Source: Eleginops maclovinus
Lineage: Eukaryota; Chordata; Actinopteri; Perciformes; Eleginopidae
Length of the DNA stretch: 64,000 bases
Assembly: GCF_036324505.1 (NCBI RefSeq)
Contig: NC_086352.1
Coordinates: forward strand, 29,158,312 to 29,222,311
Direction of reading: 5' to 3'
Shown one piece after another: positions 47,940 through 59,812 of the stretch; position 1 is the stretch's first letter, and every line of letters starts with the position of its first letter. The position numbers and the translations under genes are program-made. Under the pieces are notes generated by a model. That model saw only the letters and a list, made by a program, of their open reading frames with translations. It made no database searches and was not told the origin of the DNA.

Positions 47940-48859
47940 CAGTGATGGTCAAGTTACTTCCAAAATGTAATACAGTACATATTACTTATTACTGTCTTTT
48001 TAAAGTAATAAGGTTCATTACATTATTACTGTCTCTGAACTGTTATGCGTTACACTACTTTTGTGTTACTTTAGTTAATTTCACCAAAATAACTGCAAAA
48101 GTAGGGCTTTAAATGCTAAAATGTAGTTCATTGCAGCTCATTAATTAAAGCTATCTATGGCAGTATGCTGAAATTAAACTCATGCTCTGTTTGAGTGAGC
48201 TGAATAATATTTGATACCGGTAACATGACGTCTCTGTGTGTTGTTAATAACATGTTAGTGGAGCCTCTGCACGGCCCTGTAACCTGCTGTATATGAACGA
48301 GTCTCTATGGCAGTGTTAGCTCACCTTGTCATCGGTGTGTTAACGGGGATTTGGCTGACAAGCTTTCTAAAAGCCGGCGATTCCACAGAGGACAGAGGCT
48401 GCATATCTTCATCACTCTGCCACAAGTCTCTTAACTTCTCTGGGTTCAAGCAGCAGACCGAAAGGAAGTTACCTTCTGTTTCTTCGACCTGTGCACACTC
48501 CTGTCTTTCTCTTTTCTTTTGTCCGAGCCTGCAGCTCTGCATTGTGAATCTGCAGCTCTCAATCGACAAAACAGTTTCTGCAGCCCTCTTAACCAATAGT
48601 AAACAGGCTTACTGAGTTACTATTCAACCTGCACAATTATTTCTCTGGTGTCGGAATGTCTCGCGATGTTTATGAATTCTTAGAAACTAAACACCACATC
48701 ATTTCGGGTTAAAATGTGTTGTAACTGCGTTACTGAGAATTGTAACGGGTATTATATTACCCACATTTCAGAAGTAATGCGTTATATTACTGCGTTACAG
48801 CAAAAAGTAATACATTACTGTAACTCCGTTACTTTTGTAACACGTTACACCCAACTCTG
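47940..48859. mobile_element. hAT-type element, 920 bp, with perfect 8-bp target duplication
   Basis: Flanked by ATCAAACC on both sides (47932-47939 and 48860-48867). Ends CAGTGATGG and (inverted) CAGAGTTGGG. Subterminal gttac/gtaac repeats are shared with the 25.7-kb element. Unlike that copy it retains internal coding sequence (48321-48596, minus), linking the family to hAT. Confidence 0.88.
48321..48596 (-). pseudogene. hAT transposase remnant
   Basis: The minus-strand frame contains DEDMQPLSSVESPAFRKLVS then QIPVNTP. The pattern 'D-M-Q-P-L-S-x-V-E-x-P-x-F-x-x-L' is the conserved segment after the BED finger in hAT/ZBED transposases. No zinc-finger cysteines or catalytic block are present, so only a short piece of the transposase survives within the element. 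Confidence 0.7.
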
Positions 48860-49423
48860 ATCAAACCCCAATATAAATATATGGTTTCGGTCAATCGTCC
48901 AAACTCAATCTTCAGTTTTAATAGGCTGAACCATTGAAACTAAAGCAGTCTAATTCAACAATCCAGCAATAAATCCAGCTGAAATGCAGATCTAATCTTC
49001 AGAAAGCTTCTTGGCTTGGAGAAAAAAGGACAAAATGGAAAGACGGCCACAATCCTGAATTAGATTGAAAATAACAACAAAGATGAATACATCTCTAATC
49101 ATTGTGAACTACTTCATGGCTACTACTACAGCTTGTTTGTCAACTACAAATGATGTCAGTGAGATAAAACTTACGACTGAATAGGTATAGCAAAATAAAA
49201 AAGAAGAACCCACCTTTCAAACAAAAAAAAATGGATAATATGAAATAAAATGATTATTGAGTCTGATTATTTGGATCCTTACATGAATAATGTGATAAGG
49301 ATTTGGAGTACTTTCCGAAATTCTAAAAAGTTTTCCCTCTAGCAAACGACACAGAAGTGTGTGACAAAGGAGTGAGAGGTCAGTATGACTGAGTAGCAAC
49401 AGAAAGCATCCTACCATATGTAC

Positions 49424-49502
49424 CTGTTTAATGGCTCTCGGTTCAAATGCAGGTGGTAGAACGGCAGGCTGTGACCTTTGACCTCCAACTGCTTTACATC
49501 AG
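49424..49502 (-). promoter_or_regulatory. tspan18: Probable tspan18 5' untranslated exon
   Basis: A 79-base segment bounded by a strong acceptor (TTTTCTCTCTACAG) and a donor (CAG|GTACAT). On the minus strand it starts CTGATGTAAAG, so it holds a minimal upstream ORF (ATG immediately followed by TAA). One frame is open throughout (DVKQLEVKGHSLPFYHLHLN then REPLN), so a coding exon of another gene cannot be excluded. Assignment to tspan18 is inferred from strand and position. Confidence 0.45.
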
Positions 49503-49715
49503 CTGTAGAGAGAAAACAGAGGAGTTAAGGTTGGGTTCATAATGAAGCACATTAAACATATAAAGCTCTAAATAATCACAGAGTGGGACAGTAAACCATT
49601 AGGATTGCCATGTTTTCCAGTTATTTCTCCATGATAGTAGATGGTTTGTCATAATGTGATATTCTCCAGAGGATAAATCTAAATAACTCTGGGACCTTCT
49701 AGCGACTTAAGGTTC

Positions 49716-50071
49716 TTTAAAGGGGCCCTATTCTGCTCATGTTCAGGTTCATATTTGTATTTTGTTCCTCTACTGGGACATCTCTCCATGCTTTACAATT
49801 CAAAAAGCTCTTTATTTTTCTCATACTGCCTGTGCTGCAGCACCTCTCTTCACCCTCTGTCTGAAACCAGAGCCCAGTCTGCTCTGATTGGTTAGCTGGT
49901 CGTCTCTGTTGTGATTGGTCAACCACTTAAGAGTTATCCTGCCCCTTAGTGGATCACGTACAATGTTTCTGTATGCTAGCCAAAAGAAGCACATAACATA
50001 GTGATGTCACTTTGTCGCAGAAGAAAATAATCGAATGGAGGTGTTTAGGCCGAGGGGGGGGCCTTTAAAAC
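49716..50071. repeat. MITE family B, copy with both ends
   Basis: Starts tttaaaggggccctattctg and ends ggggggcctttaaaa. The interior has the gaaaccagagcccagtctgc, ctctgattggttagctggtc and agtgatgtcacttt blocks of the family. Flanking TTTAAA at both ends is compatible with a TTAA-type target duplication. Confidence 0.8.
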
Positions 50072-51500
50072 TTGAATTCTGTCCAATAGTGAGTGCTAAT
50101 TAGCAAATGCTTACACAAAAATAAGATAGTGAGCATGGTGAACGAATATATTTCTTAAGCCATGACGCAAAAGTTACCAAAGCTCTCCCTCGAGACAAAA
50201 CAAAGATGATTTTACACTGTGACCTTTGTAGTCCACGTAATGTCTGGCTGTTTCTATAGCAACCCCCACATGCAAGCAGCGACTTGATGATGGATGTTGT
50301 TGCTGCGATGGAATCGTATGCTACATACGGCACATCAGGCCGTGGTAAACACCAAAAAAGGGAAAAAGTCACTTTAGTAATGAGAGTGATTCATTTTGCT
50401 GCAATATTGAACAGTGCTGCATGATTCATGTTTTTTTAATATGTGATTCAAAACTGCAGAAGTGTTAATCAGTAAACACATGAAAAGAGATGACTAACTG
50501 TGAAGCTGTAAAGTTCATATTATTCAGCTCACATAAACACCATCATACGGATAATAGTGCAGCGGAATTAAAAGTGCATAAAGTAATCCTTCAGTTCTTC
50601 GCTGCTCTTTTGTTTGGTATTGCAGCGCTGACAAAGCTTTTGTTTAGCATGGACATGACCACGATCCCCTGTGAGCCAACATGTATTGATCTGTGGGCGC
50701 TGATGAGCCGACCATTGTTTCCAGCTCATTCTGGATCAAAGAAACAAAAATAATCTAAAAAGCAGCTTTAGGATGAGGGTTTTTTTACTTTGACTTTGTT
50801 TTTGATATTATAATAGGATTTAGATCACGGATAACATTTTTTCAATATTTAAAAACCAAAGTTTTACTGTATCATAAATATATTTGATCAAATGTGCAAC
50901 AATCAGGTTAAAAACTACTTTTTGAATTACGAATTTAACATGAAAAAAATCTCCAAATTTGGACATATTTACCAGAAAACCAACTCATTTTACCTGTTAC
51001 CTGGAACATTGTATATTTGGGGGGGGGTTTTTACACCTTATTGATCATCTTTTTTGTTTTATCTGCACTTTTTTCGTACTTTTACTGCATCTGCTGCACC
51101 ATCATATTTTTCAGTTTGATCATGTTTTACTCAGATAAAGATTTTGTCCAGATTTGTTTTGACATTCACTTTTTTTTCAAAGTAAATATACTTAAACATG
51201 AAACAGTTGTACGATTTTTTTTAAAGAAACAAACACAAAAAAAAATGTTGCATTCTGTTTAGATTTAAAGGTCTCCTATTGTGCTCTTTTATGGCATATA
51301 TTATAGATATAGTCTCAAATATATATATAAAAAAAAATACCAAACAGATCATTGATTTTAGCATGTCCGCTATCCCTCTATTTCAGCCCTGCTCCTAAAG
51401 TGCTGATTCTGTGACTGTAGCTTTAAATGAGCTGAGCTGAAGCTGACCACACCCCTTTGGAGCGTCATGATCTCTCTGTCTGAAGAGAGAAGTTTCTAAC

Positions 51501-51570
51501 GGAGAAACTCAACTAAACGCTGCCGTGATTAAACGCCTTTAATCACGGCAGCGTTTAGTTGAGTTTCTCC
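51501..51570. repeat. Perfect 33-bp inverted repeat, 4-base loop
   Basis: Left arm 51501-51533 begins ggagaaactcaactaaacgc; right arm 51538-51570 is its exact reverse complement; loop CGCC. The related MITE copy at 27.1 kb has only the left-arm sequence, so the right arm arose here as an inverted duplication. Confidence 0.97.
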
Positions 51571-51622
51571 ATTACCACTAGAACAGAGACATTACATGCG
51601 TTATATATACAACAACTCTAAG

Positions 51623-51902
51623 TTAGGGTGACCAAACGTCCTCTTTTGCCCGGACATGTCTTCTTTTTACGGCCTGTCTGGAGCGTCCGGGGGGGTTTTA
51701 TAAATTCATGAAACCATTCATGGGACCATTAAGCGTGTACTTAAATTGACTGGCGTTTTGCACAGAATTCTACGGTACTTTGCTGCGTGACGTAATTCCT
51801 GAGAGGCTGCCTTGTGGGCGGCTCTGCCACGCACGCACACAGAGGGAGCAGAGCAGACAGCGGAGCAGCGTTGCGCACAAAATGCCAAAATCTGGTCACC
51901 CT
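51623..51902. mobile_element. hAT-like miniature element nested in the MITE, 280 bp
   Basis: Ends TTAGGGTGACC and GGTCACCCT are inverted repeats. The flanks ACTCTAAG (51615-51622 and 51903-51910) are an 8-bp target duplication, proven by the unsplit caactctaagtccctcc site in the 27.2-kb copy of the host MITE. Confidence 0.88.
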
Positions 51903-54900
51903 ACTCTAAGTCCCTCCTGCAGACATCCTGCTGAACAGAGACACAGAAGTGCTGCGGAGGGGATTCAGCTCGCGACGTGACGTGGGTGGGACGTTGCCAG
52001 GAGTTCAATGTAAAGCCAGCCCACATTTCCGATATGACGTCATATCGGCAGCAAATCTGGATCAGCTCCGTTGTACCCCTGTTTTTAGAGATATGGGTAA
52101 GGAGGAAAAGAGGAGCTGTATTTTCTGACACTTTGTGAGTCTCCTTACACACCGGGGACACATTTATATGTAAAAGACAGCAAAAAGTGCATTTTGCATG
52201 ATAAGGGACCTTTAAATACATATAATTTATATCAAATAACAATATTTAGCTGAAAATCTTGCCTGTATTCATACATGTATTCAACATTCAATGTACACCA
52301 TGTACTTGTATGTTGCTGGTCGCTATGGAGTGGAAAAAGGTACTTCAAAGTGTTGCTGTGTATACTGTATAATCTTGAGACAGTTGATCAAAATCAGTTA
52401 ATATGTTTTTTAATTTACCAAGCAATGCATACACTCTCCAGAGTTTTATTTTGAAAGAGGAAAAACCCCACAAAAAAAGGGTTAAACTTCCAAGAAAAAA
52501 AAAAAAAAAAAGAGGGATCACTCCCTGGGTGAAATGTAATAACCTCTCTATGACTAGACTAGACTTGAGGTTAAATAATAGTGAATTTAAAAAGGGGCAA
52601 GTGATGGTCTTTTAATCCTGCATACAGATACAGGTTTCTTCTGGCAGCTGTGCAGAAACTACAGGCCTTTCAAACAGAAGGCACATGACTCACGCATGTG
52701 TAGGACCAAATCTGTTGACGGCGGTTGCTGCCCACTCAAAAAGAAGCCCTTCTCCCCGTTTCATACTTGCTCCATTTCTTAACAAAACAAAATCACATTC
52801 ATGTGCAGATGAAGTGAGAAGGTGACTAATGCTGCACCATCTGAACATTTTTTGAGGATATATGAGTAACCGTTTTTCATCTCTGAAGTGTTCAATGATA
52901 TGTTTGAGATTAAATTCAAACTTGAACTCTGATGAAACAAGATCAAAAGCTCCTTCTGCCTTTTTGATGTGCGTGCATCACATTCACACAGTTGACAAAA
53001 TGACAGCTCCAGTGCATGTCAGTAAGAGCAAGAGAGATAAAGGTTGTATGATCTAAAACTCCACCAATGGCTGAAATCTGCAAGTGTGTGACACAAGCGA
53101 CACAGAGAATCTTGACCAGACAAACAAAAGTTATCAGATTGCTTTCAGACTCAAACAATGGCTTCAGAAGATTTGACGAAAAAGAGAATAATTCCCAATT
53201 GCTGCCAACACTTCAGCACCGCAGTGCCATTTCAGAGTGCAGAGCTGTCGAACCTTTAAAAGATGAAAGTAAATCCTGCAAGACCCAATTACACTAGAAC
53301 CCAGAGAGTTGGATGCAGAGGCGGGGAAGAGAGGCGTCCAACCTGCACATCGCCACTTCTATTAGCTCCTGTTTATTAAGTGAAATCAATGCACAGGGTT
53401 TAACCAAAAGCAATTTTTCTATGCAGATGATCTCAGTCTCTGGTGAACCCCTGGTCTGAGCGGGACCACACATGCAGCAGCCTCCTCTCACTGTAATTGC
53501 CTCGATGTGTAAAAGAAACCATCTGGTTCAGGTTTGGGAGAATAAACTGAGGAATACTGTCTGCTGCTTTGCCTCAGCGACATATTCAGGCTCTGAGTTA
53601 TTGGCTCCCACGTGTTAACAGTGTGTAGGGGTGGCTCGGCGCCAAATCCTCTGGTGATTTAGCCACTGTGTTACAACTGCACCGCTGCTTTTGTGTTTAA
53701 TAAGACCACAGCAACTGGTGCCAAAGAATGTTGTCGCGGCACAACTCACTTAAAGCTACCACACTGCTTTGTACTGTTGGATATAATTATCGTTATATTG
53801 CAAATTCTTACATTTTATTTTTGTCATAAGTCAGCTTTTAAACCCAGGAGTGACTTTCTAAACATTAGCTCAAATGTCAGGTGAAAATACTCAGTGACTC
53901 ATGAGATACTCAACAGAAAAAGTGTTTATACAAACAGTTGGTTTGACTTTTCAAAACATATTTTGCTAATGTTTTGATATTAAGTAAAAGATGGGATACT
54001 TTTAAGTCTTTCGGATTCAAACAATTAGCTGTATGAAACAATCTGAGGAGTTTAAAGGGGGAAAAGACAACTAAAAAACAACTCAGAAGTTTTAATCACA
54101 AAGAGAGTCAAAAGCCAAAAAGGTTGTAAATGACTGGTTGATTTTCAACACTGTACCATGTTTTATAAACTTATCATATGTGTTTTCTGAAGCGTTAGTT
54201 TAACCGACAGCCAAAAATTGACATTTTAACATACAAACTGAACCAGCTGCTTCACCTGTTTCCACTCTTTGTGCTAAGCTAAGCGAACTGACACCTGGCT
54301 GTGCAATACTTAGACTTATGACCAAATATGAATGACATTTTTATCTGCCCCAGCTGTTATTTGTGTTTAGTGCTAAATAGCTAATGCTAGCATGCTTCCT
54401 CATTCAGTTAGTATGTTTAACATTTTGAAATATGTGCTAAACATTTGTCCTGCCACAAATTCTTGTTCCGATTTATTATTTTTTTAGTTGAAATGTATAT
54501 TGTCCCTAAAGTAAGTACACAAACAACAGTTCCACAAATAAAACCAGGAATGGAATTCAACTGAAACTACAAATGTCAGCATCTACGATCAGACCTGAAG
54601 TGATCCCATTATATGAAACTGAAATCTTTTTGACAACTTTTTGTCCAAAACAAAACTTTAAAGCGTTGGTTAATGTTTGGTCCCCAAAGGTCCATTTAAC
54701 AACATTTCTTCAGAGAAACAAACTGGTTGAATATAGATTAATTAAACAATTGCTGTGTTTTCTCGTAAACAATCTTAACCCTTTTTTATCAACCGACACT
54801 TGTTTATTTTCCCTTTTATTAAGGTCCTCTTTTGGATTTGGATTTTATCATATTTTCCATTTTTTATTATTGTGAAGTTCTTACACAGCTTCAGTTCAGA

Positions 54901-56460
54901 GTTACATATTTTGTTTAGTGGACTAACACAGGAACTCAAAATGTGTTGAGAGAAAGACCACCAGGAAAGATATAGCTGGTAGAGACCCTCGTGCTGCAGC
55001 AGTGCAGAGTTCGGGGTCGGGGTCGCTCTCTGGAGGGAGACCATCTGCCTTTTAATTCACTTTGACTGAATTTAATCTCGTTAAAACCAGAAACCTTTGA
55101 AAGAGCCGTATGTGTCTGCAGTGTTTGAGAAGAATAGGCTGTGTTAAAGGCTCCGAATTCAATCATCAAATCAAGGAAACGACCCTCTTCCTTTTTCACC
55201 AGATTACCACGAATGTCTCCTTAGCAGAAAGAAATCTGGAGGTTTAACACATGATAAAAGAAAACTTAAAATACAGAGAATTCTTAATATTTTCTTTCCT
55301 TTATCAATTTTTTTTTCTTTTCTAGATAATTTCCCGCCTTTTTATCTATAAAGTCCTTCTAAACATAGAAACCCGGGGAATAAAAAAAAAGAATCCAATA
55401 ATCCATTTTCTTTAATCCAAAAAGATTATATTCAACTTTCTAACACAGCTGCTTCTAGACAAAACCAATTACCGCTTTCTTCAAAAGAGTTAGTTTTCTA
55501 ATGAATCAATCAAACATTTCTTCCAACGGCTCTCTTAGTCCGATTAACTTTTCAAAAATCATTTACAAAATATAACAATCTTACAAAGCAGCCAATGAGG
55601 AAAAAGATTCAAATATACAAACATATTTTTACTTTTAAAGAAAAAAGCGCTTTAATTACTTCTGCTTTGTCTAAACTTTGCTAAATAAAGAACAAAGACA
55701 ATTAAACACTGACAAGTCTACAGTAATGAAGGGCTCTATTTGTCAGACCTCTGTCCCACCAGCAGCGTTCCTCCCACAGCTTCCCCATGAGACGCTCTCT
55801 CGGCAGGATGGGAAGTAAAGTAACAGCCAGTCCCGTATTGCGTATCGCTCCCCCTGAGCTCTGCTGTTTCTTTTGTCAGGCTGCAGCAGCCATACTGTGT
55901 TCCACAAATAGACTAAGGGCCTCAGTGCTGCTCATGAAAAGAAGGGACAGATGGACCTAAGGTTCCCCCTCGCCACAATGCCTGTCCTCCAGAGAGACAC
56001 ACGACCTGAACTCTCAGGATGTGGAGGTGGTGAGACCGAGAGCAACAAGGACTAAAGAAAAAGAGAATCAAATCATGGCTTGTGGCTGGACTGGATTCGA
56101 AAAGGGTTTATCCTCATATGGCTGTTTCTTTAAAGATTATTTATCCTTTGTTTAGCTTTTAAAGAGTGACAGCTAACATTGGTAGACTGAGGGCTGAGAC
56201 ATGCAACAAAGGTCCTGGAATCAAACTGCAGATTTTTTACATTTTGTGGCATGAGTCTCAACTACCACGTAACAGGACGACCATCCCCACATGACTTAAT
56301 ATGAAAACTGACACAGGGACTGACAACATATTTCAACTTCTAAAATCCTTTGAAACATAGCAAATATATAAAGAATATAGTGTGGAAACCATCAGTCGCT
56401 TTGTCAATTCATAACCGACAGTTTAGCAGATTAGTTTATCTTTTATCAATAAACAAGACC

Positions 56461-56540
56461 AAGTGTCCACAACACCAACCAAGTGTCCACAACACCAACC
56501 AAGTGTCCACAACACCAACCAAGTGTCCACAACACCAACA
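56461..56540. repeat. Minisatellite, four 20-bp units
   Basis: Four tandem copies of aagtgtccacaacaccaacc; the last base of the fourth differs. Units abut directly with no spacers. Confidence 0.97.
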
Positions 56541-56769
56541 TGCTGATGCTCACCAGGCGACGTTTTATTCCATTTTCGTAATATTGGTTCAACATGCAAG
56601 TATAAGCTAGTAAGCTGTAAAAAACAAATCCTGCTGAGGCTTATGGGAATTGGTTTTGCAGGCATTTGGTCATAAACTAAAGTATTTGAAAAATGATACT
56701 GTTGATTGATATTTTATCAAAAGCTCAAATGTCTGGTGACCCTAAAAGGGAACATCAAACTATACTATT

Positions 56770-56960
56770 TTTGACCCAAAAATGTCAACTGAATGGTTAC
56801 GCTTAAGATCCTCAGGGGAAGCATCTGTACTTCAACATTTTGTGGGAATTAATCTGGTAGTTGTTGAGATATTTCAGTCAGGAAAGTGGTGGATAAACAG
56901 ACCGACAGATTGTCTTCTCTGGAGCCAGGTCGCTAGCATGGCTAATGCTAATGCCAGATC
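56770..56960. repeat. Dispersed repeat fragment
   Basis: Text such as ggtagttgttgagatatttc, aagtggtggataaacagacc and gctagcatggctaatgctaa belongs to a sequence type widespread in fish genomes as I recall it. No ends or coding part are visible, so the class is unknown. Confidence 0.4.
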
Positions 56961-58692
56961 TCCTATGAGCTGTTGCTGATTTTCCCCCCCTGATTTACAT
57001 TCATTTAAATCTAATATTCTTCAGTGTTGGTTCTTCACATGCATTGTTCACATCACAATGCATGTGTGGTATTATTTTCTGACACTTTTTAGACTAAAGG
57101 CTTCATTGATTATTTAAAAATAATGATAAGTAAGCTTGGTCAAAACGGTGAATTTAGGGTGGATTCTCCCTTTAACTTGTAAGACATGTAACACAACCCT
57201 TTTTGGCATGGCTGTTCTGAACATTAATGTTCACGCAGATGGTGGGTATTAATGTGCCAAGCTAATTTATGCATGCAGAGAAAACTTCATAGAGAAAATA
57301 AGAAGAGTCTCGATAACAGGCTGGCAGCTGAAGCTCTCAGAAGAAAAACAAAAACCATGCACATGGTCAGAATATGTGCTGCACAGACGTAAAAAGCTGT
57401 GAAAGTACCAAAAACCAGCAGCCAAATGTTAATTTGGCTACTGAACTCGCCACCATGCCAGATCATTTAGAGATTTTAATTGTCTTTCTAAAAATAAAGC
57501 TGGATAATGAATTGTCAACAGAAAATGTTGTTTTCAGCACAAAATTGCATAAAGTTACACATAGGCCTACTACTCTCAAATGGCTATATAATCAGAATGC
57601 CTTTATTCTGATTCTAATAACCCAACTGCCTGTGCTGGTCGATTGTACTTTCTTTATATGTGTTTATAGTTACTGAAACTCCTGCATTTTCCACGTTAGT
57701 ATATCAGAAAACATTGATATCAATAAGATATGTGAGGCTGGTGCTGAAGGATGTTTGAGAGCACAATCACTGTTCCCAATACATCTGCTGATATTCATTT
57801 CTTAACATAAACATGTAGCGTGAAAAAAAATATATAACAACATCTGATTCACCAATCAAGTCAGTTGGTAAACTCACACAAATAATGTTATTTTCTTTCG
57901 CATCTCAGATGTAAAGATTTGCCTCCATACTTCTTTGTATGATCTGACAGCTTTATGAAATCTTGATGGGCCATTTTCACACATTTCTGATAAAAAACGA
58001 ATACATAAATCACAAAATAATCAGCATTAAGCAATAAGTTGCAGCCCCACATAAACAAACACTGTAACCTCCTTCATTTCTGTTGTTATGAAATGAAAAA
58101 ATATGTACTGATCATGTATTTCTTACAGTGTACAACGAGTTTAACAGTGCTCTTATGTAACAGACCTCAAAAATACAGTAGGCTACGCTATAGCGAGCGT
58201 TTCTACACTTAGATTGTGTATTGTGACCTACTGGCTGACATGCGAATTTGATTAATAAATACAAAAACATTCATGGATAACTTCAAAATCTTGTTTCTGC
58301 ATACACAAACACAAGTGAATTCAACCCTGTCCCCAATTCTTAAGTGAACATCAAAATGTGATTATTATTTTTTTAACTGTACAGCTTTAGTTTTGCTTTA
58401 GACACCTATAGCAAGTATTATCTTTTTTGTTTGAATAAAATATGCTGCAGTTATCAAAATGCAACCCATTTCACCTCTTACTCCCAAATTAGCCTTGTTC
58501 ACATTCAGCTTTAACAGTATAAAGTGGTACTTAACAGTTTTTATCATTGTTTGAACCCAAATGTCAAGTTTTCAGGGTCACAAATGAACACTAAACTGTG
58601 ATTACATATATGAAAGTTGGTGAATATAGCAAACATCATTAATTTAACGTATTTCCAGGAGTAAATAACTAAGCTAGCCGTTAAATACTAAG

Positions 58693-58909
58693 TTAGGGTG
58701 ACCAGATTTGAGGTGGCGAAAAAGAGGACACTTGCGATTGTTGGGAGGGAAGTCTAAGTACAGTAGACCTCTGTGCAAAGCACCATTCAATTTAAGTACA
58801 CGCTTAATGGTCCCATGAAAAACTGTGAAAAGCGGACGTTTTCATGAATTTATAAAAAACCCCCGGACGCTCCGGACAGGACATAAAAAGAGGACGTCTG
58901 GTCACCCTA
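58693..58909. mobile_element. hAT-like miniature element, second copy, about 217 bp
   Basis: Ends ttagggtgaccaga and tctggtcaccctaa are perfect inverted repeats of 14 bp. The body shares tttaagtacacgcttaatgg (inverted) and the cggacgctccgga core with the 51.6-kb copy. ACTAAG flanks both sides, a shorter duplication than in the other copy. Confidence 0.82.
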
Positions 58910-58992
58910 ACTAAGTTAAACCCTGCTGTATGAAGCTACTGTTTGTACATCTGTAGGCTGCTGTGCGTAAAATATAACCCGCTGTAACTTAC

Positions 58993-59230
58993 CGCTGGAG
59001 GATGAGAGCGTCTTTCTCAGAAACGTTTCTTGTATGGCTGTAGGAGTGAAGTCAACTGTCTCCCGATAAACTAATACATCCAACAAACTGCAGCAAAGCA
59101 GTCACACCTCCGGCAGTTGAAAGCGAGTCCGTGGACTTGTGTTCAGTTCTCGGTGTGAGCTGTTGGTAATGTTTACGTTCACATTTAAAGCACTACACAC
59201 TCACTTCCGGAACCGCATTTCAGAATAAAA
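58993..59230 (-). promoter_or_regulatory. Probable first exon and promoter region, minus strand
   Basis: A GC-richer, CpG-containing stretch ends on the minus strand at the donor CCAGCG|GTAAGTT. No long reading frame lies within it. It could be the first exon of tspan18, splicing to 49502 and then 36964. The upstream limit is arbitrary, since no TATA box is clear. Transcript data are required to link it. Confidence 0.4.
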
Positions 59231-59754
59231 GTACTTAGGGAAAAGGTTTAACGAAATGAGGTACGACCAGATCAGTGGTGGGAGCTTTACATAAACGGTG
59301 TAGGGAGTAGGCCTACCAGCAATAGAGTCTTAAAAAAACTTGTGTCACAAACAAAATACGAAATACTTACCAGCTAAATTAATTCTGATTATTCTATTAA
59401 AATAAATCGTATACTAATTGATGGTTTTCAGCAAGTTATGTTATCATATACTGCTGTATCAGATTATTACAATATTTTTATTGAAGAGCAGTATTTTACT
59501 GTGACAGATGGTGGAGGTGATGCAATATCTAACTACATTATACTGCTGTTAAACAGTTCTATTTAAAGCACATTATCTTATTTCATAAATATATATTAAA
59601 GTGAGCCAACATTTTTGCTTGAAAATCTTAATCAATAAATTAACTTAACTGTCAAAATAAATATAGTGATAAGCATTTAGTACATGATTTGTCTCTGAAA
59701 TGTAGTGGAGCAGAAGTAAAAAAGGCTGGATAAAATGAGAATAGTAAAGTAAAT

Positions 59755-59812
59755 ACTACCACTTCTACTACTACTTCTACTTCTACTGCTACTATTACTA
59801 CTACTACTATTC
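59755..59812. repeat. Imperfect CTA/CTT trinucleotide tract
   Basis: Alternating ctaccacttctactactact-type triplets over 58 bases; no coding frame. Confidence 0.8.

Larger units (their letters stand above)
36965..49423 (-). other. Long upstream tspan18 intron (inferred)
   Basis: About 12.5 kb between the start exon and the next minus-strand exon-like segment. Holds the truncated LINE at 38.4 kb, a LINE tail at 40.2 kb, gctaac-type repeat sequence at 45.3 kb and the hAT element at 47.9 kb. A GC-richer patch at 42690-42960 and a stretch at 43840-44250 lack repeats and exons and could be regulatory. Confidence 0.4.
51265..52216. repeat. MITE family A, complete copy with nested insertion
   Basis: Ends ttaaaggtctcctattgtgc and gcatgataagggacctttaaa are inverted relative to each other. 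Internal blocks match the 26.9-kb copy. It contains a 280-bp hAT-like insertion (51623-51902) and a perfect hairpin (51501-51570) not found in the other copy. Confidence 0.8.
49503..58992 (-). other. Probable first tspan18 intron
   Basis: About 9.5 kb. Holds MITE copies at 49.7 and 51.3 kb, nested hAT-like insertions (51.6, 58.7 kb), a minisatellite (56.46 kb) and a dispersed repeat at 56.77 kb. Stretches 53290-53650 and 55720-56050 are GC-richer and non-repetitive, but no exon is recognisable. Confidence 0.4.

Noticed and set aside
48307..48615. 102-residue plus-strand frame
   Set aside because: It is the complement of the hAT transposase remnant, which is the sensible reading.
56461..56540. 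Possible CRISPR-like array
   Set aside because: The 20-bp units abut without spacers; a minisatellite in a vertebrate genome.
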